Part shown: positions 29,410-38,779 of the stretch, in pieces | Layout of the letters: each line of letters begins with the position of its first letter | How positions within the stretch are numbered: the first letter of the stretch is position 1 | Assembly: GCA_965603295.1 (NCBI GenBank) | Contig: CBFDCL010000009.1 | Coordinates: 1 to 38,944, forward strand | Origin: JAFGWO01 sp965603295 | Lineage (GTDB): Bacteria; BMS3Abin14 | Length of the DNA: 38,944 nt | Direction: 5' to 3' | Program-made: the position numbers and the translations under genes | Notes under the pieces: generated by a model | The model's database searches: none | What the model saw: the letters and a program-made list of their open reading frames with translations, nothing else | What the model was told of the DNA's origin: nothing

Positions 29410-30288
29410 GTGACCGCCGGGAAATACCTCGAGAGTCTCAGGGAAGCGGTGGATGGGGCTCTTGAATCGTTCATGCCCTCGCCGGATTCCTATCCATCAC
29501 GTCTCGTATCGGCCATGAGATACAGCCTTTTCGCGGGTGGAAAGAGGATCCGTCCGGCTCTGGTGATCGCGGCGGCAGAGGCCGGTGGGGGGACCCGGGA
29601 AAAAGCTTTGGCGCCGGCCTGTGCCGTGGAGTTCGTTCACACTTATTCCCTCATTCACGATGATCTCCCCGCTATGGATAATGATGATTTCCGGCGGGGT
29701 CGCCCCACCTGCCACAGGGCTTTCGATGAAGGAACGGCCATCCTTGCGGGGGATGCTCTCCTGGCGCTGGCTTTCGAGATCCTTTCTCGCGCTGGCGAAG
29801 GGAGCCCGGAAACAGGTCTCCGGATGATCGACGAATTGGGCTATGCCGCCGGATGGAAAGGGATGGTGGGAGGTCAGCAGGTGGATATGGACAGTGAAGG
29901 GACCGAGCCCGATCTTCCGGTCCTGGAATATATCCACACTCACAAGACCGGTGCGCTCATCCGGTGTTCCGTTATCATGGGCGGCCTGGCCGCCGGTGTT
30001 GATGAACAGGCTCTGGGCGCGTTTGGTCGCTTCGGCGAGAAGATCGGATTGGCCTTTCAGATCGTGGACGACATCCTCGACCTGACGGCCACAACGGGTG
30101 AAATGGGAAAAGACCACGGGAGCGATGCGGCAAGGGGGAAGGTAACCTATCCCGCCCTTTTTGGTGTCGCCCAGGCGCGTCAGAGGGCCTTTGAACTTGT
30201 AGAACAGGCCAAGACGGATATCGGGGAATCGGATTGCGGAGGGCGCCTGGCCCGAATCGCTGATTATGTCCTTCTCAGGAGGTTGTAG
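29410..30288 (+). CDS. ispA: Short-chain polyprenyl (farnesyl/geranylgeranyl) diphosphate synthase
   Basis: Trans-prenyltransferase that adds isopentenyl diphosphate units to allylic diphosphates. The first aspartate-rich motif is HDDLPAMDNDDFRRGRPTCH and the second is FQIVDDILD. Substrate-binding GGKRIRP and KTGALIRCS are present. The residues just before the first motif (FVHTYSLIHDD, with Tyr) fit the C15-C20 group; exact chain length cannot be given. Length is 292 residues. It starts with GTG 29410 and ends three bases before dxs, so the isoprenoid genes are tightly coupled. Confidence 0.93.
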   Translation: MTAGKYLESLREAVDGALESFMPSPDSYPSRLVSAMRYSLFAGGKRIRPALVIAAAEAGGGTREKALAPACAVEFVHTYSLIHDDLPAMDNDDFRRGRPTCHRAFDEGTAILAGDALLALAFEILSRAGEGSPETGLRMIDELGYAAGWKGMVGGQQVDMDSEGTEPDLPVLEYIHTHKTGALIRCSVIMGGLAAGVDEQALGAFGRFGEKIGLAFQIVDDILDLTATTGEMGKDHGSDAARGKVTYPALFGVAQARQRAFELVEQAKTDIGESDCGGRLARIADYVLLRRL

Positions 30289-30291
30289 TTC

Positions 30292-32217
30292 TTGGAAAAG
30301 AGCAAACCGGGCCCCATGGGTCTGAAAGACGAAAATATAGAAAATCCCATCCTGCCGGGTATCCTGGCCCCTTCCGACCTCTGGGACCTGGAAATTCCGC
30401 AATTAGAGCGCCTGTCGGCCGAATTGAGACAGGTCATCCTCGAGGTGGTCTCAAGGAACGGCGGCCACCTTGCCTCGAACCTGGGCGTTGTTGAACTGAC
30501 CCTGGCTCTGCACCAGGTCTTCCGGATGCCCGATGACAAGATCATCTGGGATGTGGGACATCAGGCATATTCCCACAAGCTGGTCACGGGCAGACAGGAG
30601 ATGTTCGAGACCCTTCGGAAGAAAGGGGGGCTCAGTGGGTTTCCCAAAAGGGCGGAAAGCCCTTACGACCTTTTCGACGCAGGGCACAGCGGGACCTCTA
30701 TTTCAGCCGCCCTGGGGATCGCCGAGGCGGCGCGTCACCTGGGTGAGAACGGCAAAGTCGTCGCAGTGATCGGGGACGGAAGCATTACCGCCGGGATCGC
30801 TCTGGAAGGACTCAACCAGGGGGGCGAACTCGGAAAGCGGCTCGTGGTTGTCCTCAACGACAATGAGATGTCCATCGCTCCCAATGTGGGAGCGATGTCG
30901 TCCTATCTTTCCAGGATGTGGACGGGGAACTTCGTAAAAAGAGTGAAGAAAGAGACGGAAACTTTCCTCGGAAAGATCCCCAAGCTTGGAGAGCCGTTCC
31001 TCCACGTGGCCAAGAGGGCCGAGGAGTCGTTCAAGACCCTCATCTATCCCGGGATGCTGTTCGAGGAGCTGGGGTACGAGTACATCGGTCCCATCCGGGG
31101 GCACAGACTGGACCGGCTCATTGAGGCTTTTGGAAACGCGCGCCGCATAGAGGGACCCGTTCTTGTCCATGTCCAGACCGAGAAGGGAAAGGGCTACCCT
31201 CCCGCGGAAGAGAACCCCACCCTGTTCCATGGAATCGGGTCCTTCGATCTCGAGACGGGCGAGCCCGGGAAGAAAGAAGGCCCGCCCACGTACACCGAGG
31301 TTTTCAGTGATGCCATTGTTCAGGCTGCCGGGCAGGATGAACGGATCCTCGCCATCACCGCGGCCATGCCCGAAGGGACAGGGCTGGACCTTTTTGCCCA
31401 AAGCATTCCGGATCGGTTTTACGATGTGGGGATCGCCGAACAGCACGCGGTAACCTTCGCGGCAGGGCTTGCCACCCGGGGTTTAAAACCGGTTGTGGCC
31501 ATCTACAGCACTTTTCTTCAAAGAGCTTACGATCAGCTTGTCCACGATGTCTGTCTGCAGAATTTGCCCGTGGTCTTCGCCATGGACAGAGGGGGGCTGG
31601 TGGGGGAGGACGGCCCCACCCACCACGGGACATTCGACCTGTCCTATTTAAGACACATCCCCAACATGACGGTCCTGGCGCCGAGGGATGAGAAGGCCCT
31701 TGTGGATTCCCTGGCCACATCCCTGGCCCTGGAATGCCCCTGCGCCTTTCGATATCCAAGGGGTCGCGGCGTCGGTGTCGAGTTAACGGAACCCGTCGTG
31801 TGGGAAAAGGGAAAGGGAGAACTGCTGCGCGAGGGAAGCGATGTGCTCCTCGTAGGCGTGGGGAGCGTCGTTCATCCCTGTCTGGCGGCAGCCCGGGACC
31901 TGGAAAAGGAAGGCTTGAGCGTCGCTGTCATCGATGCCCGGTTCATCAAGCCTTTGGATGAGGATCTGATCTTTGGTCAAAACGCCGGGTTCCGCCTGAC
32001 GGTAACCGTTGAGGAGAACGTTCTCGCGGGAGGTTTCGGTTCCGCTGTCCTGGAATCGGCGGCCCGGCGAGGGGAAACCGCGCTCATTCGCTGCCTGGGG
32101 CTCCCCGATGCCTTTGTCGAACAGGGTACCCTCGAGGAACTTCGGGCCGAACTGGGTCTCGATGCGGGGGGAATCAAGGATTTTATCAAAGAGGAGTTGG
32201 CCCGTGACCGGTCCTGA
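30292..32217 (+). CDS. dxs: 1-deoxy-D-xylulose-5-phosphate synthase
   Basis: Thiamine-diphosphate enzyme joining pyruvate and glyceraldehyde 3-phosphate, the first step of the MEP isoprenoid pathway. The N-domain contains NGGHLASNLGVVELTLALH, the cofactor site GDGSITAGIALEGLN with NDNEMSIAPNVG, and the catalytic region DVGIAEQHAVTFAAG, MDRGGLVGEDGPTHHG and ALECPCAFRYPRG. The C-terminal transketolase-like domain ends in EENVLAGGFGSAVLE. Length is 641 residues, normal. Start TTG 30292 has AGGAGG nine bases upstream; ATG 30316 is the alternative. It feeds ispA directly upstream. Its 3' end overlaps tlyA by 14 bases. Confidence 0.97.
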   Translation: MEKSKPGPMGLKDENIENPILPGILAPSDLWDLEIPQLERLSAELRQVILEVVSRNGGHLASNLGVVELTLALHQVFRMPDDKIIWDVGHQAYSHKLVTGRQEMFETLRKKGGLSGFPKRAESPYDLFDAGHSGTSISAALGIAEAARHLGENGKVVAVIGDGSITAGIALEGLNQGGELGKRLVVVLNDNEMSIAPNVGAMSSYLSRMWTGNFVKRVKKETETFLGKIPKLGEPFLHVAKRAEESFKTLIYPGMLFEELGYEYIGPIRGHRLDRLIEAFGNARRIEGPVLVHVQTEKGKGYPPAEENPTLFHGIGSFDLETGEPGKKEGPPTYTEVFSDAIVQAAGQDERILAITAAMPEGTGLDLFAQSIPDRFYDVGIAEQHAVTFAAGLATRGLKPVVAIYSTFLQRAYDQLVHDVCLQNLPVVFAMDRGGLVGEDGPTHHGTFDLSYLRHIPNMTVLAPRDEKALVDSLATSLALECPCAFRYPRGRGVGVELTEPVVWEKGKGELLREGSDVLLVGVGSVVHPCLAAARDLEKEGLSVAVIDARFIKPLDEDLIFGQNAGFRLTVTVEENVLAGGFGSAVLESAARRGETALIRCLGLPDAFVEQGTLEELRAELGLDAGGIKDFIKEELARDRS

Positions 32218-32980
32218 ACGCGTCGATCTCCTTATGGTTCAAAGGGGGCTCGCGGAATCCCGTACCCGGGCCCAGGCCCTCATACTGGCCGGCCGGGTTT
32301 ACTCCGGGCCCGAGCGGGTCGAGAAACCCGGGACCAGGGTGGACCCGGAGGCCCCTCTCACCGTGCGGACGCCCTTGCCTTTCGTGAGCAGGGGAGGTCT
32401 GAAACTGGAGGCGGCTCTGGACCGTTTCGGTGTCGATCCTGAGGGGGCTGTCTGCCTGGATGTGGGTGCATCCACCGGAGGGTTTACGGACTGTCTTCTC
32501 CAGAGAGGGGCCGCAAGGGTTTATGCTGTGGACGTTGGTTACGGCCAACTGGACTGGCGCCTCCGGAACGATCCGAGGGTCACGGTTCTGGAAAGGACCA
32601 ATTTCCGGACCATCAACCCCGATTCCCTTCCGGGCGGAATGGACCTTGCCGTTGTGGACGTATCCTTCATCTCCCTGAAACTGATCCTCCCGAAGGTGAA
32701 GGAATTTCTGATGCGGGAGGGCCAGGCCGTTATCCTCGTGAAACCACAGTTTGAGGTCGGCAAGGGCAAAGTGGGTAAGGGAGGGGTCGTGAGAGATCCC
32801 GCGGTTCGCGAAGAAGCCCTGCGGGAAGTGCTTCAATGGGCCGAAAACGAGGGGTTTTCCGTTGCGGGGACCATCCCGTCCCCCATCCAAGGGCCTGCCG
32901 GGAACATCGAATTCCTCGCGCACCTCAAGCTGGCGACAGAATCAGGGGGGCCGGAGGGGGAACAAACGGAAACACAATGA
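32204..32980 (+). CDS. tlyA: TlyA-family rRNA 2'-O-methyltransferase
   Basis: The S4 RNA-binding domain (residues 1-65: RVDLLMVQRGLAESRTRAQALILAGRV) is followed by an FtsJ/RrmJ-type methyltransferase domain. The SAM loop is CLDVGASTGGFTDCLL. The Lys-Asp-Lys-Glu active-site set is visible as SRGGLKLEAAL, VVDVSFISL, VKPQFEVGKGK and GNIEFLAHL. TlyA methylates riboses in 16S and 23S rRNA in characterised species; older databases call it hemolysin A. Start GTG 32204 lies inside the end of dxs, with GAGGAG seven bases upstream, and gives 258 residues. It is followed by nadK. Confidence 0.93.
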   Translation: MTGPERVDLLMVQRGLAESRTRAQALILAGRVYSGPERVEKPGTRVDPEAPLTVRTPLPFVSRGGLKLEAALDRFGVDPEGAVCLDVGASTGGFTDCLLQRGAARVYAVDVGYGQLDWRLRNDPRVTVLERTNFRTINPDSLPGGMDLAVVDVSFISLKLILPKVKEFLMREGQAVILVKPQFEVGKGKVGKGGVVRDPAVREEALREVLQWAENEGFSVAGTIPSPIQGPAGNIEFLAHLKLATESGGPEGEQTETQ

Positions 32981-33033
32981 TCCCGGGAGCCGCCCGATGT
33001 GGGCCGCCAGGCGGGAATAGAGGCAAACAGGCA

Positions 33034-33897
33034 ATGGAAATCACCAGGATCGGCATCATTACCAAGGTTACCAGTCCCCATGCTCTCCAGACCATGGCAA
33101 AGCTGGTTCCGTGGCTTCGGGAACGGGGGATATCCGTGCGGATTCAGGAGGAGTATGCGCACCTTGCCCGAGAAGGGGTGACGGTCGTTCCCCGTGTCGA
33201 GGTCCTGAAGGAAGCTCAGATCGCCCTGGTCCTCGGAGGCGATGGGACTTTTCTTTCCGCCGCACGCCTCGTGGAGGATACGGACCAGCTTCTTCTCGGG
33301 ATCAACCTCGGTTTCCTCGGGTTCCTCACGGAACTGAGCCTCGAGGAGATGGACGATTATCTGGGAAAGATCCTGGCAGGGGACTATGAGATCGAGGAGA
33401 GGGTCCGCCTCGAGGCCCGCCACATGAGGGGAGACGACACCATTGGCCGGTACCAGGCGCTGAACGACGTGGTCATTCACAAGGGAACCCTGGCGAGGAT
33501 CATCGATCTGGAGACTTTCATCGATGGGGAAAAGGTCACCAATCATCGGGCCGATGGGCTCATTGTCAGCACTCCCACGGGGTGCACGGGTTACTCCCTG
33601 GCAGCTGGCGGCCCGATCCTGGAACCCTCCCTGGAAGCAATTGTGATCACCCCGATATGCCCCCATCCACTGTCGGACCGGCCCCTCGTGGTTCGGCCGG
33701 AGCGAAACATTTCGGTTCACCTGGTCAGCGATCCGGGGGAGGTGTTCCTTACCCTGGATGGCCAGAAAGGACTTGGGCTGCAAAGGGGCGACCAGATCCA
33801 GGTGCGGATCTCCCCCAACCCGGTTCGCCTCATCCGGGCTCGCTTCAGGTCGTTCTACGAGGTCCTGAGTACGAAACTGCAGTGGGGACAGCGTTGA
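33034..33897 (+). CDS. nadK: NAD kinase
   Basis: Phosphorylates NAD to NADP. The 287-residue protein has the GGDGT motif in LVLGGDGTFLSAAR, LLGINLGFLGFLTE, ALNDVVIHKG, the conserved NHRADGLIVSTPTGCTGYSLAAGGPI and VITPICPHPLSDRPLVV. ATG 33034 is the natural start (MEITRIGIITK); the frame runs open further upstream through tlyA in another reading frame, which is not coding. It lies 53 bases after tlyA in the isoprenoid/repair operon, a common arrangement (tlyA-nadK-recN). Confidence 0.96.
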   Translation: MEITRIGIITKVTSPHALQTMAKLVPWLRERGISVRIQEEYAHLAREGVTVVPRVEVLKEAQIALVLGGDGTFLSAARLVEDTDQLLLGINLGFLGFLTELSLEEMDDYLGKILAGDYEIEERVRLEARHMRGDDTIGRYQALNDVVIHKGTLARIIDLETFIDGEKVTNHRADGLIVSTPTGCTGYSLAAGGPILEPSLEAIVITPICPHPLSDRPLVVRPERNISVHLVSDPGEVFLTLDGQKGLGLQRGDQIQVRISPNPVRLIRARFRSFYEVLSTKLQWGQR

Positions 33898-33969
33898 ATC
33901 CACGCTATGGGCGTGTATTCAGCGCTGGATGAAAGGTTAAAGGAGAAGGGGAAAAGGAACCAGTGCCTC

Positions 33970-34040
33970 GTATCTGGTGGCATCTAGTTTCCAGTATCTG
34001 GAATCTAGACCCTGGACGCTAGATACTAGATACTGAACTT
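33970..34040. repeat. TCTAGTATCTGG-type repeat before recN
   Basis: GTATCTGGTGGCATCTAGTT, CCAGTATCTGGAATCTAGAC and then GACGCTAGATACTAGATACT form tandem words whose second half is largely the reverse complement of the first. It shares vocabulary with the tract between the two tRNAs at 4266-4337. No gene is seen in the 155-base gap. Confidence 0.7.
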
Positions 34041-34052
34041 AAGGAACCTGCT

Positions 34053-35714
34053 TTGCTGGAGTACCTTTCCATAAAGAATTTCGCCATTATCGAGGACCTG
34101 TCCCTTCCTTTGTATCCGGGTCTGACGGTGCTCACAGGGGAGACCGGGGCGGGGAAGTCGGTGATCGTGGATGCCCTGCAGACCGTCCTCGGGGACCGTG
34201 TGGACACGACCATGGTTCGTTCTGGGGCTGAAAAATCAGTTATCGAGGCTTCCTTCAGGGACGTTGAGGTCTTTTTCCCGGATGGGATGGCCTCTGACGA
34301 CGGGGAACTGGTTCTGGGCCGGGAAGTCCGCCGGGAGAGCCGGGGCCGGACGACCGTGAACGGTTCCCTTGCGGCCCTTTCCCTCGTACGCTCCATTGGG
34401 GAGGGACTGGTGGATTTTCACGGACAGCATGAACATCAGTCACTCCTGGATACCGCCCTTCACCTTGCCGTCCTTGATGATTTTGCCGGGCTTTTGCCCA
34501 TGCGAGGGCGGTTTTCAGACAGGTTTCGAGAACTGGTTGACGTGAGGTCAAGAATGGCCGCCGTCCGGATGGGTGAGAAGGAACGTCTCGCGCGAAAGGA
34601 TTATCTCGAGTTCGTTGTTCGAGAGCTTGAGGGAGCTTCCCCGTCAGAGGACGAGGAGGAGCGGCTCTTAGCGGAAGAAAAGATCCTGTCGTCCGCAGAG
34701 AGGCTTCACAGTTCAGCCCGGTCCGCCCTCGAGGAGACCTACGAAGGGGAGGGGTCGGCGGTGGAGAGGAGCCGGGTATCCCTTTCCTCACTGAAGGCCA
34801 TGATCGAGACCGATGGGAGGCTCGAGGAAATCGTCGATCTCCTCGAAAGCGCTGTGACCCAGCTGGAGGAAGTGGGATACCTGTTGAGGGATTACGCCAC
34901 CGGGGTGGAAGCGGACCCGGGCCGCCTCCTGGAGGTCCAGGAGCGGCTTTCCCTTATTTCTTCCCTCAGGAAAAAGTACGGGCCCACCACCGGGGATGTT
35001 CTGCGCACCCTGGAAGAGTCCAGGAGGGAGCTGGAGATTATCGAGGAGGGTGTTTCAGGGTTGGACGATCTCGCGGCCCGGGAGGCCGAGCTCGCCCGGG
35101 AGACCGCCCACCTCGCCGGGGAGTTGGCCCGTGAAAGGAGGCAGGCCGCCGCCAGGTTCCAGGAAAAGGTTCAGGCGGAACTGACCCAACTGGCTATGGA
35201 GAAAGTGCGTTTTGAAGTCTCCTTCGAGGAGGTTCCGTTGGGAGAAACGGGGACCGACCGAGTCTCGTTTCTGATATCCCCCAACCCGGGAGAGCCTCTC
35301 CTTCCCCTCAGGAAGATCGCATCGGGCGGGGAACTGTCCCGGGTGATGCTGGCGTTAAAGGGGATCCTGGCGGGGTCCGACAGAGTGCCGACCCTGGTTT
35401 TTGATGAGGTCGACGCCGGAATCGGAGGAAGGGTCGCCTCCATTCTCGGAAGAAAATTGAAGGAAATCGCCCGTCACCACCAGGTCCTTTGCATCACCCA
35501 CCTGGCACCTGTGGCAGCGTTTTCAGACAGACATATCCTCGTGGAAAAATCGGGGAAAGAGGGCAGAACTGTTGTCAAGGTTCGATACCTCGAAGAAGAA
35601 AAGCGCATTGAGGAGCTGGCCAGAATGATCGGAGGCCTTGAGGTCAAAACAAGCGTGATCGAATCCGCAAGGGAACTTCTGGAGGATGCCCGTGGATGGA
35701 ACGGGACCGAATAG
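34053..35714 (+). CDS. recN: DNA repair protein RecN
   Basis: SMC-like ATPase acting early in double-strand break repair. The N-terminal head has LSIKNFAIIEDLSLPL and Walker A GETGAGKS (residues 29-36), then the signature LVDFHGQHEHQSLLD. The middle is a coiled coil (about 150-370). The C-terminal head has ASGGELSRVMLALKGIL and Walker B PTLVFDEVDAGIGG, then VLCITHLAPVAAFSD. Length is 553 residues, normal. Start TTG 34053 has AAGGA seven bases upstream and gives the usual MLxxLxIKNFA opening. Its end overlaps the acetyltransferase gene by 23 bases. Confidence 0.97.
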   Translation: MLEYLSIKNFAIIEDLSLPLYPGLTVLTGETGAGKSVIVDALQTVLGDRVDTTMVRSGAEKSVIEASFRDVEVFFPDGMASDDGELVLGREVRRESRGRTTVNGSLAALSLVRSIGEGLVDFHGQHEHQSLLDTALHLAVLDDFAGLLPMRGRFSDRFRELVDVRSRMAAVRMGEKERLARKDYLEFVVRELEGASPSEDEEERLLAEEKILSSAERLHSSARSALEETYEGEGSAVERSRVSLSSLKAMIETDGRLEEIVDLLESAVTQLEEVGYLLRDYATGVEADPGRLLEVQERLSLISSLRKKYGPTTGDVLRTLEESRRELEIIEEGVSGLDDLAAREAELARETAHLAGELARERRQAAARFQEKVQAELTQLAMEKVRFEVSFEEVPLGETGTDRVSFLISPNPGEPLLPLRKIASGGELSRVMLALKGILAGSDRVPTLVFDEVDAGIGGRVASILGRKLKEIARHHQVLCITHLAPVAAFSDRHILVEKSGKEGRTVVKVRYLEEEKRIEELARMIGGLEVKTSVIESARELLEDARGWNGTE

Positions 35715-36168
35715 GACGCTGCGCAAGGCCCGCATTAGTGATATTCCGAAAGTCCACGAACTGGTAAACACCTTTGCCGCGCGAGGGGAGATGCTGGGAA
35801 GGTCCAGGAGCGAACTCTACGAGAGTCTGCGGGATTTCTTCGTGTTGGATCAGGACGGATCCATCGTGGGATGTTGTGCCCTTCATATCAACTGGGAGGA
35901 TCTTGCGGAAGTCCGATCCCTGGCTGTGCATGAGGATCTGCGTGGGGAGGGCCTGGGCAAGGCCCTTGTCCTCGCCTGCCTCGAGGAGGCCAGACAGTTG
36001 GGAATCTCCCGTGTTTATGCCCTGACCTACCGGGCCGGATTTTTCGAAGGGCTGGGGTTTCTCCCTGTTTCCAAGGATTCCTTGCCGCAGAAAGTCTGGG
36101 GGGACTGTCTGAAATGCCCCCGATTCCCCAACTGCGACGAGGACGCCGTCATCGTGGAGGTGATCTGA
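35692..36168 (+). CDS. GNAT acetyltransferase, ArgA-type N-acetylglutamate synthase
   Basis: A short, single-domain GNAT protein (158 residues) without the amino-acid-kinase domain of classical ArgA. The acetyl-CoA site is in VRSLAVHEDLRGEGLGKALVLACL; FFEGLGFLPVSKDSLPQKVW and the cysteine-bearing C-terminus DCLKCPRFPNCDEDAV match the short bacterial N-acetylglutamate synthases known in deltaproteobacteria and actinobacteria. It would begin arginine synthesis by acetylating glutamate. GTG 35692 is chosen because GGAGG lies six bases upstream; ATG 35686 abuts that site. No other arginine gene is in the window, so the function is by family resemblance. Confidence 0.82.
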   Translation: MDGTGPNRTLRKARISDIPKVHELVNTFAARGEMLGRSRSELYESLRDFFVLDQDGSIVGCCALHINWEDLAEVRSLAVHEDLRGEGLGKALVLACLEEARQLGISRVYALTYRAGFFEGLGFLPVSKDSLPQKVWGDCLKCPRFPNCDEDAVIVEVI

Positions 36169-37509
36169 TTGGGGTCCGACAACATGGGAAAAATCGCGGT
36201 TCAGGTCCGGGAATCGGCTATCCGGGCCGGTGCCCAGGACGCCGAATGCCTCGTGCGAAAATCCGCTTCCCTCAGGATTGAAATCAGGAGTGGCCGGATT
36301 GACGGCGTTCAGAGAAGAGAGGAGGTCTCCGCGGCCCTCAGGGTGCTCGTCGGCGGGCGGGAGGGCCTGGCTTTCACCACTTCCCCGGATGAGTCCTCCT
36401 GTCCTGTCCTCGTGCGGGATGCCCTTGATTGCGCGCGGCTCATGCCCCCCCTGGTCGAGAACTGCTTTTCCGGTGCCGTGGTTTTGCCTGCCACCGAGGG
36501 TCTCTTTGATACATCCGGGCTGGTTCGTCCTTTCGAGGAGAAGGTGGGTCTGGCCCGGGAGGTCGAGGGGGCTGTGCTGGCCGCCGATGAAAAGGTCCGG
36601 CAGGCCCATAAACCCTCCTATTTTGAACAGTCCAGGGAAACAGCCATGGCTTCAGGAGGGCAACTCTGGTCCTGGATGGACACCGTTTTTACCCTTTCCG
36701 TGGAGGCGGTCGCCCAAAGCGAGGGTGAATCACAATCGGGCCATGAATACCGCGCGTCCAGGAGGTTGGCCGATATCGACCCGTACATGGTGGGAAGGTC
36801 TGCTGCGAGGGAAGCGCTGGGCCTTCTCGGCGGGAACATGCCCCTATCGGGATCATTCCCCGCGGTGTTTCCCCCGAAGGTCGCCCTTGATCTTCTGGCT
36901 CCCCTGGTGTCGTCTTTCTCGGCAGAGGAGATGATCAAGAAGCGCTCACGGCTCGAGGGGCGCCGGGGCGAAAAGCTTTTCTCCGATTGCCTGACTCTGG
37001 TGGACGATGGGACTTTACCATGGCTTACCGGGTCCGCTGCCTTCGACGACGAAAGGGTCCCCCCGGTCCCGAGAAACCTGGTGGATGACGGTGTCGTTGC
37101 GGGCTGCTTTCACAGCCTCAAAACAGCGGCCATAATGTCCGAGGAGCCCACCGGAAACGGTTTTCGCCCGTCAATGACCTCGTCACCCGTCCCCGGCCCA
37201 TCCAATTTCTTTGTCAGGAACGGGTCCAGGTCCGTGGATTCCCTTGCACCGGAGGGAAGGGCGGTCAGGTTCAGCAGCCTCATGGGAGCGCACACCATCG
37301 ATGGTGTATCGGGTGATTTTTCCCTTGGAGCGGCAGGTCATGTTCTTGAGGATGGGGAGGTCATCAGGCCGTTCAGAAACGGGACGGTGAGCGGAAACAT
37401 TTTCGACATCATGGCTTCCCTGACGGCCATCGGAGATGACCTCACCTTCTACGGGTCAATGGGTTCCCCGACCCTGTTTTCCGGTTCCGTTATCGTATCT
37501 GGTTCATAA
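36169..37509 (+). CDS. pmbA: TldD/PmbA (TldE)-family protein
   Basis: Member of the TldD/TldE metalloprotease family, which degrades small peptides and trims modified peptides; TldE/PmbA is the non-metal-binding partner. This protein has the family beta-rich C-terminal domain (FRPSMTSSPVPGPSNFFVRNGS, MGAHTIDGVSGDFSLGAAGHVLEDGEVIRPFRNGTVSGNIFDIM, ending DDLTFYGSMGSPTLF), and lacks the TldD HExxxH zinc motif, so PmbA/TldE is the better label. Length is 446 residues. Start TTG 36169 follows the preceding stop directly with GGAGG eight bases upstream; ATG 36184 is an alternative. No tldD lies within the window. Confidence 0.9.
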   Translation: MGSDNMGKIAVQVRESAIRAGAQDAECLVRKSASLRIEIRSGRIDGVQRREEVSAALRVLVGGREGLAFTTSPDESSCPVLVRDALDCARLMPPLVENCFSGAVVLPATEGLFDTSGLVRPFEEKVGLAREVEGAVLAADEKVRQAHKPSYFEQSRETAMASGGQLWSWMDTVFTLSVEAVAQSEGESQSGHEYRASRRLADIDPYMVGRSAAREALGLLGGNMPLSGSFPAVFPPKVALDLLAPLVSSFSAEEMIKKRSRLEGRRGEKLFSDCLTLVDDGTLPWLTGSAAFDDERVPPVPRNLVDDGVVAGCFHSLKTAAIMSEEPTGNGFRPSMTSSPVPGPSNFFVRNGSRSVDSLAPEGRAVRFSSLMGAHTIDGVSGDFSLGAAGHVLEDGEVIRPFRNGTVSGNIFDIMASLTAIGDDLTFYGSMGSPTLFSGSVIVSGS

Positions 37510-37611
37510 CGGCTTCCCTTGCAATTGCCATGTTGTTATGTTAGTTTTTTCAAAGTTTTGAATTTAACCTTAGGTAGCGAATGGGCTTCCGGTGGGGGAG
37601 TTTATACTGTG

Positions 37612-38520
37612 ATGAAGAAGCGATATACGATCATGATCCTGCCTGATGAGACGGCAAAAGTCAGGAAATACAGGGTTCCCAAATCGGTGGTACGCGGAAT
37701 CCTTGCCGCTGTGGCTGTTCTGGCGCTGGGGTTGGGATATCTTGTCACCGATTATCTCGGTGTAAAGAATACGGTCGCCGAAATGGAAAGGCTACGGATG
37801 GAAACCCGGCAACAGCGGCAGCAGCTGGTCACCTTTGCCAAATCCATCGATGACCTTCAGGGAGAGATGGGCAGGCTCCGGCAATTCGACATGAAGCTCC
37901 GTGTGATGGCCGATCTCGATGGAGTGGTTTATCCTGAACAAGTCATGGGCATCGGCGGGGAGAACCCCGAACCCTTCAACCCCCTGGAAACGGAACTGTC
38001 GTTTCAGGATCAATCCCTCATGGACGGGATGACAAGGGGCCTCGAGCGGCTGAAGACCGAGTCGAGCATCCAGGAGCGGAGTTTCCAGGAACTGGTGGAG
38101 TACCTCGAGGATCAGAAATCGCTCCTTGCCTCCACACCGTCCATCTGGCCCGTCAAAGGTTGGATCACATCGGGTTTCGGCTACCGCACCTCCCCGTTCA
38201 CCGGCAGGCGTGAGATCCACAAGGGGCTTGACGTTGCCACGAGGACGGGTACACCGATCATCTCCCCGGCCGACGGTATCGTGGTTTTCTCCGGACGGGA
38301 GGGCGGTTTTGGCAATATGATTCTCGTGGATCACGGATACGGGATCGTTACCAGGTATGGCCACTGCTCCAGCCTCGATGCCAAGCTCGGGGAAAAGGTC
38401 CAGAGGGGAGACATCATAGCCAGGGTGGGGAATACCGGCCGAAGCACCGGCCCTCATCTGCACTATGAGGTGGCGGTCAACGGGGTCGCCGTGAACCCCA
38501 TGAGATATATTCTCAACTGA
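37612..38520 (+). CDS. M23-family (LytM domain) peptidoglycan endopeptidase with membrane anchor
   Basis: Envelope protein with a short cytoplasmic start (MKKRYTIMILPDETAKVRKY), one membrane helix (VVRGILAAVAVLALGLGYLVTDYLG), a coiled coil (about residues 50-90 and 130-165) and a C-terminal LytM/M23 domain. The domain shows SGFGYRTSPFTGRREIHKGLD (zinc His and Asp), DHGYGIVTRYGHCSSL and GPHLHYEV (HxH), so it looks catalytically complete; it would cleave cell-wall cross-bridges. ATG 37612 or GTG 37609 starts it; GGGGAG lies 11 or 8 bases upstream. A strong terminator follows and secA comes next, an order common in deltaproteobacteria. Confidence 0.93.
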   Translation: MKKRYTIMILPDETAKVRKYRVPKSVVRGILAAVAVLALGLGYLVTDYLGVKNTVAEMERLRMETRQQRQQLVTFAKSIDDLQGEMGRLRQFDMKLRVMADLDGVVYPEQVMGIGGENPEPFNPLETELSFQDQSLMDGMTRGLERLKTESSIQERSFQELVEYLEDQKSLLASTPSIWPVKGWITSGFGYRTSPFTGRREIHKGLDVATRTGTPIISPADGIVVFSGREGGFGNMILVDHGYGIVTRYGHCSSLDAKLGEKVQRGDIIARVGNTGRSTGPHLHYEVAVNGVAVNPMRYILN

Positions 38521-38551
38521 AACGGGTTTCACGCACTCACCCATATTTTGT

Positions 38552-38588
38552 TCGGCCCCGGAGGAGAGCCCGCCGGGGCCGATTTTTT
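38552..38588 (+). terminator. Intrinsic terminator after the M23 gene
   Basis: TCGGCCCCGG (38552-38561) and CCGGGGCCGA (38573-38582) form a perfect 10-bp stem with an 11-base loop, followed by T6 (38583-38588). It lies 31 bases after the stop and separates the M23 unit from secA. Confidence 0.92.
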
Positions 38589-38779
38589 GCATTTGTGTCA
38601 ACCGGCGGTATCCAGGGAGCCGGGCTGATGATAAAAGGAACGAACAGGTGGAAAATGGACTGCGCTGCCAAAATGGATAGCCCGAAGATGGTGTCGGGTA
38701 CAAAATTCCTGTCACCTGAGACCGGAATCGGGAAAGGTGCAACCGGGACCCATGGACCGGGTACCAGGAACTTTTTATT

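Noticed and set aside
32833..33903. 356-residue minus-strand ORF opposite nadK
   Set aside because: Antisense shadow of nadK, whose GGDGT and other motifs are intact; a result of GC-rich codon bias.
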